Below, piece after piece: positions 1 through 9,300 of a stretch of 64,000 bases of DNA. Location: the NCBI RefSeq assembly GCF_008373765.1, contig NZ_VUJW01000003.1:124001-188000 (forward strand). Reading direction: 5' to 3'. The notes under the pieces were generated by a model, which saw only the letters and a program-made list of their open reading frames with translations, did not search any database and was not told the origin of the DNA. The position numbers and the translations under genes were made by a program. Position 1 is the first letter of the stretch. Every line of letters starts with the position of its first letter. The stretch is from Nocardioides antri (GTDB lineage Bacteria; Actinomycetota; Actinomycetes; Propionibacteriales; Nocardioidaceae).

Positions 1-370
1 GAGCCCACGGGATCAGTACGGCGTTGGGCAGGACCGCGCCCAGCAGCGCACCCAGGGCGGTGCGGGCGATGAACATCTCGCGGGACTGGCCGACCATGCC
101 GAGATCGGCCTCGAGCCGTCGGGGCAGGCCGTAGCCCTGCTCCTCGAGTGCGTCGCCGATGCGAGCACCGAGCCGGCGCATCCGTGGCGACTCCTCTGCA
201 TGGCGCCGATCGACGGTCAACGACGCATCTCGGCGTCCTCGAGCGAGTCGGGCGTCCAGGAGCGCGAGCGCGACGGGCCCGGACGCCCTGGGCTGGACCA
301 GGAGCCACGTCGCCAGGAGCACGCCCACACCGACGAACCCGCCGGCGAGCATGGTCAGTGTGAGCGTCAT
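1..370 (-). CDS. tadC: TadC-like type II/IV secretion inner-membrane protein, N-terminal part (cut by window edge)
   Basis: The frame is open from an ATG at 370 to the window edge, giving about 123 residues. It starts MTLTLTMLAGGFVGVGVLLA, a hydrophobic N-terminal segment, followed by a basic cytoplasmic stretch (ARLARGRRDAS) and a GspF/TadC-like helical region containing RRLEADLGMVG and then a second hydrophobic segment. Its start codon overlaps the stop of the tadB gene (ATGA), so the two are translationally coupled. TadB and TadC form the inner-membrane platform on which the TadA ATPase assembles Flp-type pili. The identity follows from position and topology; the C-terminal F domain lies outside the window. 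Confidence 0.8.
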   Translation of the reverse strand, partial: MTLTLTMLAGGFVGVGVLLATWLLVQPRASGPVALALLDARLARGRRDASLTVDRRHAEESPRMRRLGARIGDALEEQGYGLPRRLEADLGMVGQSREMFIARTALGALLGAVLPNAVLIPWA

Positions 371-1239
371 CGCGCGACCTCCGTCCGCCGGAAGTGCAGG
401 AAACGGCCGGGGGTGTCGTCCTTCGCCAGCGCCCGGAGCCACATCACGCCGGCGGCGAAGATCATCATGATCACGAGAAGCACGACCTGGCCGACCGGCG
501 TGGAGTAGGGGGCGACGTAGGCCGGGTTGAACACCCGGAGCCCTACGACGAACGCGACGGTGACGCCGACGACGATCGTCACGCTGCGACGGGTCGACGC
601 ACGGCTGGCGTAGATCCGCTGCCGCATCTCGAGCTCCAGCCGCGCGGAGCGGGCGAGCGAGGTGAGGACCTCGCGGAGGCCGGGGCCGCGCAGCCGCGCG
701 TTGAGCATGAGCGCCGCGATGATCAGGTCGGCTCCCGCGTCATCGACCTCCTCGGCGAACCGCCGGAGCGCCTCGGGCAGCGGCATCCGGACCCGGAGCC
801 GGTCGGCCAGGGTCGTCAGGTCGTCCCGGATCGCCGGTGACGCGGCGTACGACGTCGCCGGGATCGCCTGCTCGAGGCCGACCGCGCCCGCCACCGTGTC
901 CCGCAGCGACTCGGTCCAGGCCGCGAGCCCCTCCAGCCGGGCGATGCCCTGGCGGGACTCGCGCGCTCCGCCGAACAGCCTGTTCCAGAACAGGACCAGC
1001 AGTCCGCAGGCGATCGCGACCACGAGCCAGCGCGTCAGCAGCAGCACCAGCAGGAACGCCAGCATCGCGAACGGGACCCGTCGTCCTGCCGCCTGCACGC
1101 GCTCGGTCAGGCTCGGTCCGGAGTCGGCGATGCGATCGTCCACGGGGAACCCGACCAGCGATCGGACGAGCAGCACGATCCCGCTGCCCACGACCCCGCC
1201 GAGGAGGACGATGAGCAGGATGGTCGGGGTGAGCGTCAT
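367..1239 (-). CDS. tadB: TadB-like pilus assembly membrane protein
   Basis: A 290-residue type II secretion system F-domain protein. It has an N-terminal membrane segment (residues about 5-25), a second hydrophobic region near 55-85, a helical cytoplasmic domain (about 100-215, with the LRGPGLREVLTSLARSARLE stretch typical of T2SSF proteins), and two C-terminal membrane segments. It is predicted to sit in the inner membrane with TadC as the platform for the TadA motor of a Tad/Flp pilus. The ATG at 1239 overlaps the tadA stop by 4 bp. The length fits TadB-type proteins of actinobacteria, which lack the longer N-terminal extension of proteobacterial members. Confidence 0.88.
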   Translation of the reverse strand: MTLTPTILLIVLLGGVVGSGIVLLVRSLVGFPVDDRIADSGPSLTERVQAAGRRVPFAMLAFLLVLLLTRWLVVAIACGLLVLFWNRLFGGARESRQGIARLEGLAAWTESLRDTVAGAVGLEQAIPATSYAASPAIRDDLTTLADRLRVRMPLPEALRRFAEEVDDAGADLIIAALMLNARLRGPGLREVLTSLARSARLELEMRQRIYASRASTRRSVTIVVGVTVAFVVGLRVFNPAYVAPYSTPVGQVVLLVIMMIFAAGVMWLRALAKDDTPGRFLHFRRTEVAR

Positions 1240-2561
1240 CCTGCGCGCTCCACCCAGGTCGACGCTGCACCCGAGCGGTAGCCCACCGCCTCGAGCTCGG
1301 GCAGGCAGGACACCGAGGCGGCCGGCACGGCGTGCCCGTCGGGACCCCGGGCGAAGACCTCGCTCGACAGCACCCGCCCGTCGACGCCGTTGACCTCGCG
1401 CACCGACGTCACCATCCGGCGCAGGGTGCCGCCCTCGGCGAACTCGTTGACCCGCTCGATGAAGATCACGAAGTCGATGGCGCCGCCGATCAGCATCATC
1501 GTCGCGTCGGCCGGCAGCCGCTCGGCGCTCTGGATCGCATAGGTGCAGATTCGGTTGAAGACCTCTGCCGAGGAGTTCGCGTGGATCGTCGACAGCGAGC
1601 CGTCGTTGCCCTGGCTCATCGCGTTGAGCATGGTCACGATCTCGTCGCCGAGCACCTCACCCACGATGACCCGGCTCGGGTTCATGCGGAGCGAGCGCCG
1701 GACCAGCTCGGCCATCGCGATCGCGCCCGCGCCCTCGGAGTTGGGGAGCCGCTCCTCGAAGGCGACGACGTTGGGATGCAGGTCGGGGAATTCGCCGAGG
1801 CCGAGCTCCAGTGCGCGCTCCACCGTGATCAGCCGCTCCGACGGGTCGATCTCGTTGGCCAGTGCCCGCAGCAGCGTCGTCTTCCCGGCGTTGGTCGCGC
1901 CCGCGATCATGATGTTCTTGCGGGCCCGGACGGCGGCCGAGAGGAACGCGGCGAGGTCGGGCGACATCGTGCCGTAGTCGACCAGGGTGTCGAGCGAGAC
2001 CCTCGAGAGGCGGGCACGCCGGATCGACACGGACGGACGGGGACACACACCCATCACCGCCGAGAGCCGGGAACCGTCCGGGAGCCGGATGTCGAGCTGC
2101 GGGTTCGCGGTGTCGAACGGACGGCTGGTCAGACCGGAGTAGGCACCGAGCGTCTGGACCAGCTCGATCAGCTCGTCGTCGGACTCGGCGACGGGCCCGG
2201 CACGCTCCTCCCGGCCGTCGGAGTAGCCGACGAACACCTGGTCGTAGCCGTTGATGTCGATGTTCTCGACCTCGGGGTCGTCGAGCAGCGGCTGCAGCCG
2301 ACCGACCCCGAAGAGGGCGGCGTGGATGCCGTCGGCGAGGTTCTGCTCCTCGTCCGGGGTCGGCGGCGTCCGGCCGGCGCGGACCTCATCCCGGGCGAAC
2401 TGGTCGAGGACCCGGCCGATGACGGCCCGCGCGAACTGCCGCTCGTCCTCCGCCGACATCGGCGGCAGGTGGTTCTCGGCGTCCTCGCGGCGCTGCCGCG
2501 AGATGATGTCGGCGACCTGCTCACGCAGGTTGCGCACCAGTAGCTGGTCCACCCCGCTCAC
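1236..2561 (-). CDS. tadA: TadA/CpaF-type secretion ATPase
   Basis: A 441-residue hexameric secretion ATPase (VirB11/CpaF family) expected to power Tad pilus assembly. Visible motifs are Walker A GATNAGKTT (about residues 218-226), an acidic Asp box region with LITVERALELGL, a Walker B-like VIVGEVLGDE (about 295), and the His box STIHANSS. The N-terminal domain carries the DINGYDQVFVGYSDGR strand pattern of CpaF proteins. I chose the GTG at 2561 because it overlaps the stop of the upstream ATPase gene (GTGA); the frame is open further upstream but that would overlap the neighbour entirely. It is the core gene of the 1-4062 operon. Confidence 0.93.
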   Translation of the reverse strand: MSGVDQLLVRNLREQVADIISRQRREDAENHLPPMSAEDERQFARAVIGRVLDQFARDEVRAGRTPPTPDEEQNLADGIHAALFGVGRLQPLLDDPEVENIDINGYDQVFVGYSDGREERAGPVAESDDELIELVQTLGAYSGLTSRPFDTANPQLDIRLPDGSRLSAVMGVCPRPSVSIRRARLSRVSLDTLVDYGTMSPDLAAFLSAAVRARKNIMIAGATNAGKTTLLRALANEIDPSERLITVERALELGLGEFPDLHPNVVAFEERLPNSEGAGAIAMAELVRRSLRMNPSRVIVGEVLGDEIVTMLNAMSQGNDGSLSTIHANSSAEVFNRICTYAIQSAERLPADATMMLIGGAIDFVIFIERVNEFAEGGTLRRMVTSVREVNGVDGRVLSSEVFARGPDGHAVPAASVSCLPELEAVGYRSGAASTWVERAG

Positions 2562-3337
2562 CTGCCGTTCGCGAGGTCGGGGGTGCGGCTCCCGGACCCC
2601 AGCTTCTGGGCGAGCTGGATGGCCGAGCGGCCGAGCAGGGTCTTGCGGAACTGGCCGGCCCGCTCCCCCGTCAGGATCATCGCGGCCTTCGGGTCGTCCG
2701 CGGCGATGCCGAGGACCTTGACCCCGAGCCGCTCGGCGTCGAACAGCTGCTGGAGGTCCGACGCGCTGCGGGTGTCGCGGTACGACGTCGTGACGATCAC
2801 GCCGACCGGCCTGCCGCCAGGCCCGCCGATGCCGGCCGTAGCGCGCAGCGAGCGGAGTCGCTCCCTCAGGTGGGCGGTGCCGGAGATGTCGGGCCGGACG
2901 ACGAGGACGACCACGTCCGCACCGGCGAGGACCGGCATCGCCGAGCTGCCGGGGACGACCCGGCCACAGTCGACGAGCACGTCGGTGCGGTGCTTGGCGA
3001 AGACCGCGGGCAGCTGCCCCCAGGCGGCGCCGAGGCCGGCGAGCTGGTCGGGGGACGCGAGCCCCACGAGCACGTCGACGCCGAGGGCGGACTGCTGGAG
3101 GTGCTCGGCGAGCTCGGCCCGGGCGGCACCCCGGCGCACTGCGGCGCCCAGGGAGAGCAGCCCGCGGTCGGGGTCGAGCGGGCCACCGGTCCGGGCTCGG
3201 AGTCGCCACATCACGTCGCCGCCCGAGGGGTCGACGTCCGCGAGGACCGCTGGGGACGGCCAGCAGGCCGCGAGGGCGGCAGCGACGGTCGAGACCCCGG
3301 GCGACCCCTTGGCGGAGGCGAGGGCGTAGACCGTCAC
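2558..3337 (-). CDS. CpaE/MinD-like P-loop ATPase of the Tad locus
   Basis: A 259-residue SIMIBI ATPase. The N-terminus has a deviant Walker A, AKGSPGVST (about residues 9-17), with the signature Lys of ParA/MinD proteins. ADVDPSGGDVMWRLRAR follows as the switch region, and DVLVDCGRVV as the Walker B strand. CpaE/TadZ proteins localise Tad pilus machines; this one is shorter than CpaE with a receiver domain and appears to be the ATPase domain only. The GTG start at 3337 overlaps the upstream SAF gene by 4 bp, and its stop overlaps tadA. Function is inferred from family and context. Confidence 0.82.
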   Translation of the reverse strand: MTVYALASAKGSPGVSTVAAALAACWPSPAVLADVDPSGGDVMWRLRARTGGPLDPDRGLLSLGAAVRRGAARAELAEHLQQSALGVDVLVGLASPDQLAGLGAAWGQLPAVFAKHRTDVLVDCGRVVPGSSAMPVLAGADVVVLVVRPDISGTAHLRERLRSLRATAGIGGPGGRPVGVIVTTSYRDTRSASDLQQLFDAERLGVKVLGIAADDPKAAMILTGERAGQFRKTLLGRSAIQLAQKLGSGSRTPDLANGR

Positions 3338-4062
3338 TCCTCTGCTCCACTGAGCTCGACGTCCGGCTCCTGGCCGGACTCGATGACGGCGAGGCCGGCC
3401 CTGCCGGCGGACGCGGCGTTGACGATGGCGATCGTGGCGGTCTTGAGGACGAGCAGGCTCACCGTCGCCGCGTTCTCGTTGCCTCCGAGGTCCTCCGCCG
3501 ACGGCTGGCTCACCTCGAGGACGTAGCCGGTGCCGAGGAGCTCGGGGTCGTCGGCGCTGGCCGCGTCGGTGGTGCGGATCACCTGGACCAGGTCACCCGG
3601 CGCGACTCGTCCAGGGGCGGTGTTGCCCGCGATCGGGACGGACACGACCGCGCGGTCGCGGGGAACGGGGTTGTCCCTCGACACCATGTTCTCGTCGAGC
3701 AGGGTGTTGGCCCGGATCGTGGTCGTCGCGTAGGCGCCGACCACCTGGTCGGTGTAGTCCTCGGGGATCAGGCCGAGACCCTCGCTCGCCACCCGGACGA
3801 CCTCCAGGTCCTCCGCGGCGATCTCGGCACCGGGCTCGATGTCCTGCGCGGCCACCAGGACCGGCACCCGGCTGTCCATGCGTACGGCGAGCAGGCCGGC
3901 CACCAGCGCGCCGCCGACGATGAGCAGCAGCGCGAGCGCGGCGAGCGCGGGACGGCGCTGCCGCGGCGGGGCGATCTGGGTGCCGCCGGCGGGCCCGGCT
4001 GCCCGCCGACCGGCCCGGCTGCGCTGGCGGTCGGCGACGGTGCCACTGATGTCGGTGCTCAC
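3334..4062 (-). CDS. SAF-domain protein, RcpC/CpaB-like
   Basis: A 242-residue membrane-anchored protein. It has a basic N-terminus, one transmembrane helix (about residues 38-60, ALAALALLLIVGGALVAGLL), then an SAF domain beginning VPVLVAAQDIEPGAEIAAED and continuing through TLLDENMVSRDNPVPRDRAV and APGDLVQV. This is the RcpC/CpaB arrangement; in Tad systems these proteins act in the periplasm or cell wall next to the secretion channel. The GTG start is preceded by a clear GGAGG at a good spacing. A 63-bp gap separates it from the upstream secreted-protein gene, so it may have its own ribosome loading. Confidence 0.8.
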   Translation of the reverse strand: MSTDISGTVADRQRSRAGRRAAGPAGGTQIAPPRQRRPALAALALLLIVGGALVAGLLAVRMDSRVPVLVAAQDIEPGAEIAAEDLEVVRVASEGLGLIPEDYTDQVVGAYATTTIRANTLLDENMVSRDNPVPRDRAVVSVPIAGNTAPGRVAPGDLVQVIRTTDAASADDPELLGTGYVLEVSQPSAEDLGGNENAATVSLLVLKTATIAIVNAASAGRAGLAVIESGQEPDVELSGAEE

Positions 4063-4125
4063 GATTTCCTCCAGTTGCCGGGAGCGGCGGTCTCGCCTCC
4101 CCGATGCCGATCGGGCGATGACTGC

Positions 4126-5142
4126 TCAGTCGATGACGAGCGCACCCTGCTCGATGACGGGAACGTTGAACGTCGACGACGGCGTGAGCGGGTCGAGCGT
4201 GTTGGTGCCGGTGATGCCGGTGGCCGTCCAGGTGACGTCCCACTGCGAGGTCACCTGCACCTCGTGCCCGGCACTGCCCTCCGGGGAGGGACGGTCGAAG
4301 GTCAGCCGGCAGCCGGCGTCGGGGTTGCCGTCCAGCTCGGGCGACCAGGCGGTGGTGAACTGCTCGTAGGTGCAGCTCGTGGACCCGTAGGGCGAGGTGA
4401 GGGTGTAACCGGCGTTCTCCGCGGAGAGGGTCACGGAGACCGGCCCGGCGGTAGCCGTGATCGTGTAGTTCCGCTGGGCAGTGTCGGACCAGAACCAGGT
4501 GTCGAGGTTGACGAGCGTGGCGTCGTCGAACTGCTCCGCCGTCGGGTTCTGCTGGACCTCCGGCTCCGGGATCGTGAAGGCGTCCTGGGCGACCTCGAGC
4601 AGGGTCTCGACGCTCACCGCACCCGGGGTCGGCGTACCGTCCTTGAGGAGCAGGTCGAGACGGGCGACCTGCTGGCCGTACCACTCCGTCGTCTCGCCCA
4701 CGCTCATCGCCTCGTCGGACGTGAAGTTGAAGCCCGGCCGGCACTTGAGGAAGTACCACTTCCACTGGTCGTAGTCGGGTCCGCCCACCGGGTGCGCGTC
4801 GAGCGCGGCTCGATACTCGGAGACCGGCGCCAGCGGGAGCCTCAGCAGCGGGATCAGCCACTCCAGCAGCGCGAGGATCTGGCGCTGGGCGAGCGCCGGC
4901 TCGAGCGGGAGCCCGTCGGCGAACCAGCAGTCGGGCGGCACGCTGGTCGAGGACCCGCCACCCGTCGAGGAGACCGCCGTCCCGTGGAACTGCACCTGGA
5001 CGCTTCCGCCGTTGCCGCCGGTGTCGACGCACCACGGGTCGTGGGGGCACTCGGCCGCGGCGGGCGCGACCGTGACCGCCTGCAGGCCGGTGCCGATCGC
5101 GACCGTTGTCAGGAGGGTGACGACGATCCGTCGCCAGCTCAT
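4126..5142 (-). CDS. Secreted protein of unknown function in the Tad operon
   Basis: A 338-residue protein with a signal peptide (MSWRRIVVTLLTTVAIGTGL, then an AVTVAPAAA cleavage region). The mature start is Cys-containing (CPHDPWCVDTGG), a second short Cys-containing segment lies near CWFADGL, and a long Trp/Tyr-rich beta-like domain follows (YDQWKWYFLKCRPGFNF). I chose the ATG at 5142 because it overlaps the upstream lipoprotein stop (ATGA) and leads directly into the signal peptide. I do not recognise the family. Its place at the head of the Tad gene set, and export, suggest an extracytoplasmic role linked to the pilus, but this is inference. Confidence 0.8.
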   Translation of the reverse strand: MSWRRIVVTLLTTVAIGTGLQAVTVAPAAAECPHDPWCVDTGGNGGSVQVQFHGTAVSSTGGGSSTSVPPDCWFADGLPLEPALAQRQILALLEWLIPLLRLPLAPVSEYRAALDAHPVGGPDYDQWKWYFLKCRPGFNFTSDEAMSVGETTEWYGQQVARLDLLLKDGTPTPGAVSVETLLEVAQDAFTIPEPEVQQNPTAEQFDDATLVNLDTWFWSDTAQRNYTITATAGPVSVTLSAENAGYTLTSPYGSTSCTYEQFTTAWSPELDGNPDAGCRLTFDRPSPEGSAGHEVQVTSQWDVTWTATGITGTNTLDPLTPSSTFNVPVIEQGALVID

Positions 5143-5744
5143 GCCGTGCACCGCTTGTCTCCTGTCACGGTGATCGTCTCGACCAGCCACTGCTGGCCTT
5201 CCTGCACGAGAGCTCCGACGATCGTCGCGTAGGAGGTCTCTTCGTCACCGCCGGAACCGGCGGGACCTGCCTTGCTCTGGAGGCAGCTCTTCACAGCCGC
5301 GGAGCTGCCCGCGATCTCGATGTCGGTGACGCCTACGCGGGTGTCGCCCTCGATCGTGGTGCCGTCCGTCTGCAGTCGGCCGACGTAGTCGATGACCTCC
5401 TGCAGCGCGCCGCCACGGGCGACCCTCCCGAGCGCGTCGGCGTCGACGCGGGTCTTGTGGTAGGCCGTCACCCGGACCTGCCAGTAGTCGACCCACGCCT
5501 GGCCGACGGCCTCCTCCGCCGGGCTGCCGGCCTTGATCCGACCGGCGTGGACCTCGTCGCCCTCGCCGTCGAACGGCTCGGTGGCCTCGGTCGCGTCGGA
5601 CGTCGGCGTCGTCGCGGACGACTCCTCGGTCGGCGACCCGCCGAGGTTCGGCTCGGGCGTGGTCTTGTCGTCGCCGCAGCCCGCAAGAGCGAGCAGCAGC
5701 GCTGCACTGGTCACGACACCGAGAACTTGACCCCGAGATGCCAC
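5139..5744 (-). CDS. Lipoprotein of unknown function, first gene of the Tad operon
   Basis: A 201-residue predicted lipoprotein. The best start is the GTG at 5744, preceded by GGAAGGA with good spacing, which gives a classic signal (MASRGQVLGVV...LLLALAGC) with lipobox LAGC. After the lipid Cys comes a Ser/Thr/Glu-rich linker (about 25-60), then a compact domain (VGQAWVDYWQVRVTAYHKTR...) resembling small NTF2-like domains of actinobacterial lipoproteins; two Cys near the C-terminal half could form a disulfide. A longer frame upstream to 5855 lacks these start signals. It is coupled to the downstream secreted-protein gene by an ATGA overlap. Confidence 0.78.
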   Translation of the reverse strand: MASRGQVLGVVTSAALLLALAGCGDDKTTPEPNLGGSPTEESSATTPTSDATEATEPFDGEGDEVHAGRIKAGSPAEEAVGQAWVDYWQVRVTAYHKTRVDADALGRVARGGALQEVIDYVGRLQTDGTTIEGDTRVGVTDIEIAGSSAAVKSCLQSKAGPAGSGGDEETSYATIVGALVQEGQQWLVETITVTGDKRCTA

Positions 5745-5989
5745 TGTCGTCCTTCCGAGATGTTCCGAGATTCCGAGAGACCCGCTTGCTCGGGTCCGCC
5801 TTGCGACGGAACCCGTGTACCCCTTCAGACGACGTGCGAACCACGCAGGTTGCATCAGAAGTCCGAGAGGGTGGGCCGAGGCAGCATGATATGCGCGGCC
5901 CGCGTCATTTCCGCGACCGATGTTTGCCGCACCACAGCCCGGGTAGGCCGGTCCGCGTCAGCGTTTCGACCAGACCACAGGAGTTCGAC
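5745..5989. promoter_or_regulatory. Divergent intergenic region between the Tad operon and the WXG100-like gene
   Basis: These 245 bases separate two divergently transcribed units and must hold both promoters. I find good ribosome binding sites at both ends (GGAAGGA for the lipoprotein gene, ACAGGAG at 5976-5982 for the WXG100-like gene) but no confident -35/-10 pair. A short near-repeat GAGATGTTCCGAGATTCCGAGA lies in pieces around 5757-5780 in the untranslated part of the Tad transcript. No small gene is evident. Confidence 0.4.
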
Positions 5990-6292
5990 ATGGCAGGACC
6001 CGACGGCAGCATCTCCATCGACCACGGTTCCATCGAGGCCCAGGCCAGGAACCTCGGTGACCTCAAGAACGAGCTGGAGAACGCGGTTCAGACCACCAGC
6101 GGCCAGATCCAGAGCCTCTACGACTCCGGCGCCTTCAAGGGACTGTCGGGTTCGTCCTTCCAGGAGATCTTCGCGCGATGGCACAAGGAGGGACAGGACC
6201 TCTTCGCGGTCATCGACGAGTTCGTGACCTACCTCGGCAAGGCGTCCTCGGCCTTCTCCGAGGTCGACCAGGCCTTCACGATCAAGCTGTGA
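5990..6292 (+). CDS. WXG100/ESAT-6-like protein lacking the Trp of the WXG motif
   Basis: A 100-residue, mostly helical protein with the length and helix-turn-helix layout of WXG100 proteins, the small secreted substrates of type VII systems. The turn reads GLSGSSFQE (about residues 51-59): the Trp of W-x-G is Leu while the Gly is kept. Helix one is about residues 14-46 and helix two about 56-95. I do not see a clear YxxxD/E export signal at the C-terminus. The ATG at 5990 has ACAGGAG upstream. It faces the EccC ATPase gene with a shared terminator between them, which supports the assignment. A role as EccC substrate or co-substrate is inferred. Confidence 0.72.
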   Translation: MAGPDGSISIDHGSIEAQARNLGDLKNELENAVQTTSGQIQSLYDSGAFKGLSGSSFQEIFARWHKEGQDLFAVIDEFVTYLGKASSAFSEVDQAFTIKL

Positions 6293-6326
6293 GGGTGGCG
6301 GCGCTCTCAGGACGCCGCCACCGACG

Positions 6327-6367
6327 ACGGCCCGGCACCCCGAGGGTGTCGGGCCGTTCTGCGTTTT
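6327..6367. terminator. Bidirectional Rho-independent terminator between the WXG100-like gene and eccC
   Basis: A 14-bp stem pairs 6327-6340 with 6344-6357 (ACGGCCCGGCACCC against GGGTGTCGGGCCGT, one G-T wobble) with a 3-base loop, followed on the + strand by TCTGCGTTTTCCCC. It lies between two converging genes and could serve both. Confidence 0.8.
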
Positions 6368-6371
6368 CCCC

Positions 6372-9300
6372 TCAGGTCGCCAGCGGGACCTGCACGCCGA
6401 TCTGGTCGCCGGTGCCGGGGAAGACGACTCCCCGCCCCGGCTGGACCCGCGGGACGAGCGACGTGCGAGAGACCCGGCTGCCGAAGACGTCGCCCTGGAG
6501 CGGCTCCTGGGGCGACAGCAGGAGCCCCTTGCGGCCGGACCGCGCCTCGACGACCCAGCCGGAGAAGCCGGAGCTGAGCTCGCTCACGCCACCGCCGAGC
6601 ACGACGTGGAATCCGCGGTCGCGGGCCTGCCGGACCAGCGCGCCCATCACCGGGGCCAGAGGCCCTTCCTTGAGGCGCTCACCGTCGTCGATGAGGATGA
6701 TCGCGCCGGACTCGAGCGCCCGCAGCCGTCCGACGACGTCCTCCTGGGTGTGGTCGATGCCGACCAGGGCGTCGTCGCCGAGCTCCTCGCTCAACAGGTT
6801 GCCCGAGGGGGTGAAGGCCAGGAGCTGTCGACCCTCGGCCCTCGCCCAGCGGCTGATGAAGCGGAGCGTGTTGGTGCGGCCGCTCGACGGTGGACCGACG
6901 ACCAGGACCGGCGTGTTCCCGGCGTCGACACCCAGCAGCTCCAGGCGGTCGCCGCCGATGCCCACCGGGACGTGCCCGCGCGGCAGCGTGGGAAGCGCGG
7001 CGAGGACGGGGGCCGCGTCGATCTCGCTCGGCAGCGCAGCCAGCCCGAACGGCTGCTGCGAGGGGGGAACGCTGGCCTCGGAGCGCTCCTCTGCCGTGAG
7101 GCGGGCACCGAGCTCGCGCACGAAGGCGCTCTGCGCGGCGCCCGCGACGTCGTCGCCGAGGACCGCGACCTGGGCCTCGATCCCCGACTCTGCCCACAGG
7201 CCGCGCCCGTCCCCGAGGTGCTCGGGCACGTCCTTCGTCTTCAGGCCGCCACTGGTGTAGTCGCTGCGGTCGGGCAGGCGCAGCAGCAGCTTGTTCTCGA
7301 CGAGTGACGCCACCCGGCCCGAGAGCAGCGACCGGTCGCCCGAGACCACGACGTGGATGCCGACGCTCGCGCCCTCCCGCAGCAGGCCGAGCATGCGGTC
7401 GTTGAGCCGGCCGACGTCGACCTCGCTCAGGTCGGAGACGAAGCCCTCCCACCGGTCGAGCAGGAGTACGACGTACGGCAGTCTCTCGTCGGCCCTGACC
7501 GCCTGCCGCTGCTCGTCGATGTCGGCGAATCCGGACTGCCCCAGCACGTCCTGGCGCCGCTTCACCTCGTCGCCGAGCCGGTCGAGCAGCCGGCTCGCCC
7601 GCTCGACCTCGGTGCGCTGCACGACCGCTCCGGTGTGGGGCAGCGCCGTGAGCGGGAGGAGCGCGCCGTTGCCGCAGTCGAGCCCGTAGAGGTGCAGGTC
7701 CCGCGAGCGGGTGACCTCGGCGAGGCCGGCCGCGAGCGTCCGCAGCGCGGTCGACCGGCCGGACCGGGCACCGCCGGCGATGTAGAGGTGGCCGGACCTC
7801 CCGAGGACGAACTCTCGCGGCCGCTGGGCCTGGTCGCCGGGGTGGTCCTCGAGCACCCACGGTGCCGACCATCCGGTCACCCGCGTGGCGGCGTCGGGAT
7901 CCGGGCCCAGCAGCCCGCGGAGCGTGGGCAGGGTGACGGGCGCCGGCAGCTCGGGCAGCCACGGCGAGTGCTGGGGGCCGATCCCGCGCAGCCTGGTCGC
8001 GCCGTTGATCGCCTCCACCAGCACCGAGAGGTCGGTCTCGCCCTCGTCGGTCTGCTTGCCCTCCTCCTTCGGCCGGCCGGGGGCCGGCTGTCCGACGACG
8101 TCCCAGCCGACGGGCCAGACGAGCGGTGGCTCGCGCACGACGTCCTCGACCGGCTTCGCCTCCGGCCGCGCGCCGCCGACGCGACCGGCCTGGAACGGCA
8201 GCAGCGAGGAGTGGCCCAGCCGGGCATAGCCGCGACCGGGCTGGTCCGGCCCGATCGTCGCGGAGTCGGGCGCGTCGATGACGTCCTTCGACTCCGACTC
8301 GTCGGTGACCCGCAGCGCGATCCGCAGGTTCGTGTTGGCCCGGATGTCGTTGGAGATCACGCCCGACGGCCGTTGCGTCGCGAGCACGAGATGGATCCCG
8401 AGCGACCGGCCGCGCTGGGCGATGGTGACCAGGCCCGTCACGAAGTCGGGGAGCTCGGCCTTGAGGCTCGCGAACTCGTCGATCACGATCGCGAGCCGCG
8501 GGATCGTCGGCAGGCCGGGCTCGCGGCGCTGGAGCGCCCAGTAGTCCTCGAGGTCCTTGGCGCCGGGTACGGCGAGCAGGTGCTCGCGCCGCTTGAGCTC
8601 CGCTCCCAGCGACGTCAGCGCCCGGCTCACCAGGTGGGTGTCGAGGTCGGTGACCATGCCGACCGTGTGCGGCAGTCGGGCGCAGTCCTTGAACGCCGAC
8701 CCGCCCTTGTAGTCCACGAGGACGAACGTGAGCTGCTCCGGGCTGTTGGCGACCGCGAGCGACGCGACGATGGTCTGGAGGAGCTCGGACTTCCCGGAGC
8801 CCGTCGTGCCCGCGATCAGCGCGTGCGGGCCGTCCTTGCGGAGGTCGAGGCGGAACGGCCCGTCGAAGCCCTCGCCGATGACGACGTCGGTCCGAGCGTC
8901 CGGTCCCCAGCGGCTCGCGACGCCCTCGGGGGTGGGGTGCTCGAGGGAGATGCACTCGAGGAGCCGCGCCGACGCCGGCAGGCCCGAGATCTCGACGCTC
9001 GGCGTCGTGTCGCGCACCGGCGCGAGCGCCCGCCCGACCCGGAGCGCCCAGGTCGGCTCCACCAGGTCGGGCCGGATCCGGGCGACCGCCTCGGAGCCGG
9101 TGCGTCGCAGCTCGAGGAGGCCCTCGTGGACGTCGAGGACGGCCCGGCACTCCTCCGGCAGTAGCCGCACGTCCTCGTCGATGCAGATCACCTTGACGCC
9201 GACGGCGGGGCCCTCCCGCAGGAGGGTCACCAGGCCGGGGAGCGCCCGGAGCCGCCGGGCGCCGTCGACGACGACCAGCACGTCGGGCCGCGGCGTCACG

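Noticed and set aside
1236..3350. A fusion of the CpaE-region frame with TadA as one 704-residue protein
   Set aside because: The upstream part is an out-of-frame reading of the CpaE-like gene; the GTG at 2561 with a 4-bp overlap is the proper tadA start.
6679..9150. An 823-codon - strand frame inside eccC in another register
   Set aside because: Pro/Arg/Ala-rich shadow of eccC with no independent start signal.
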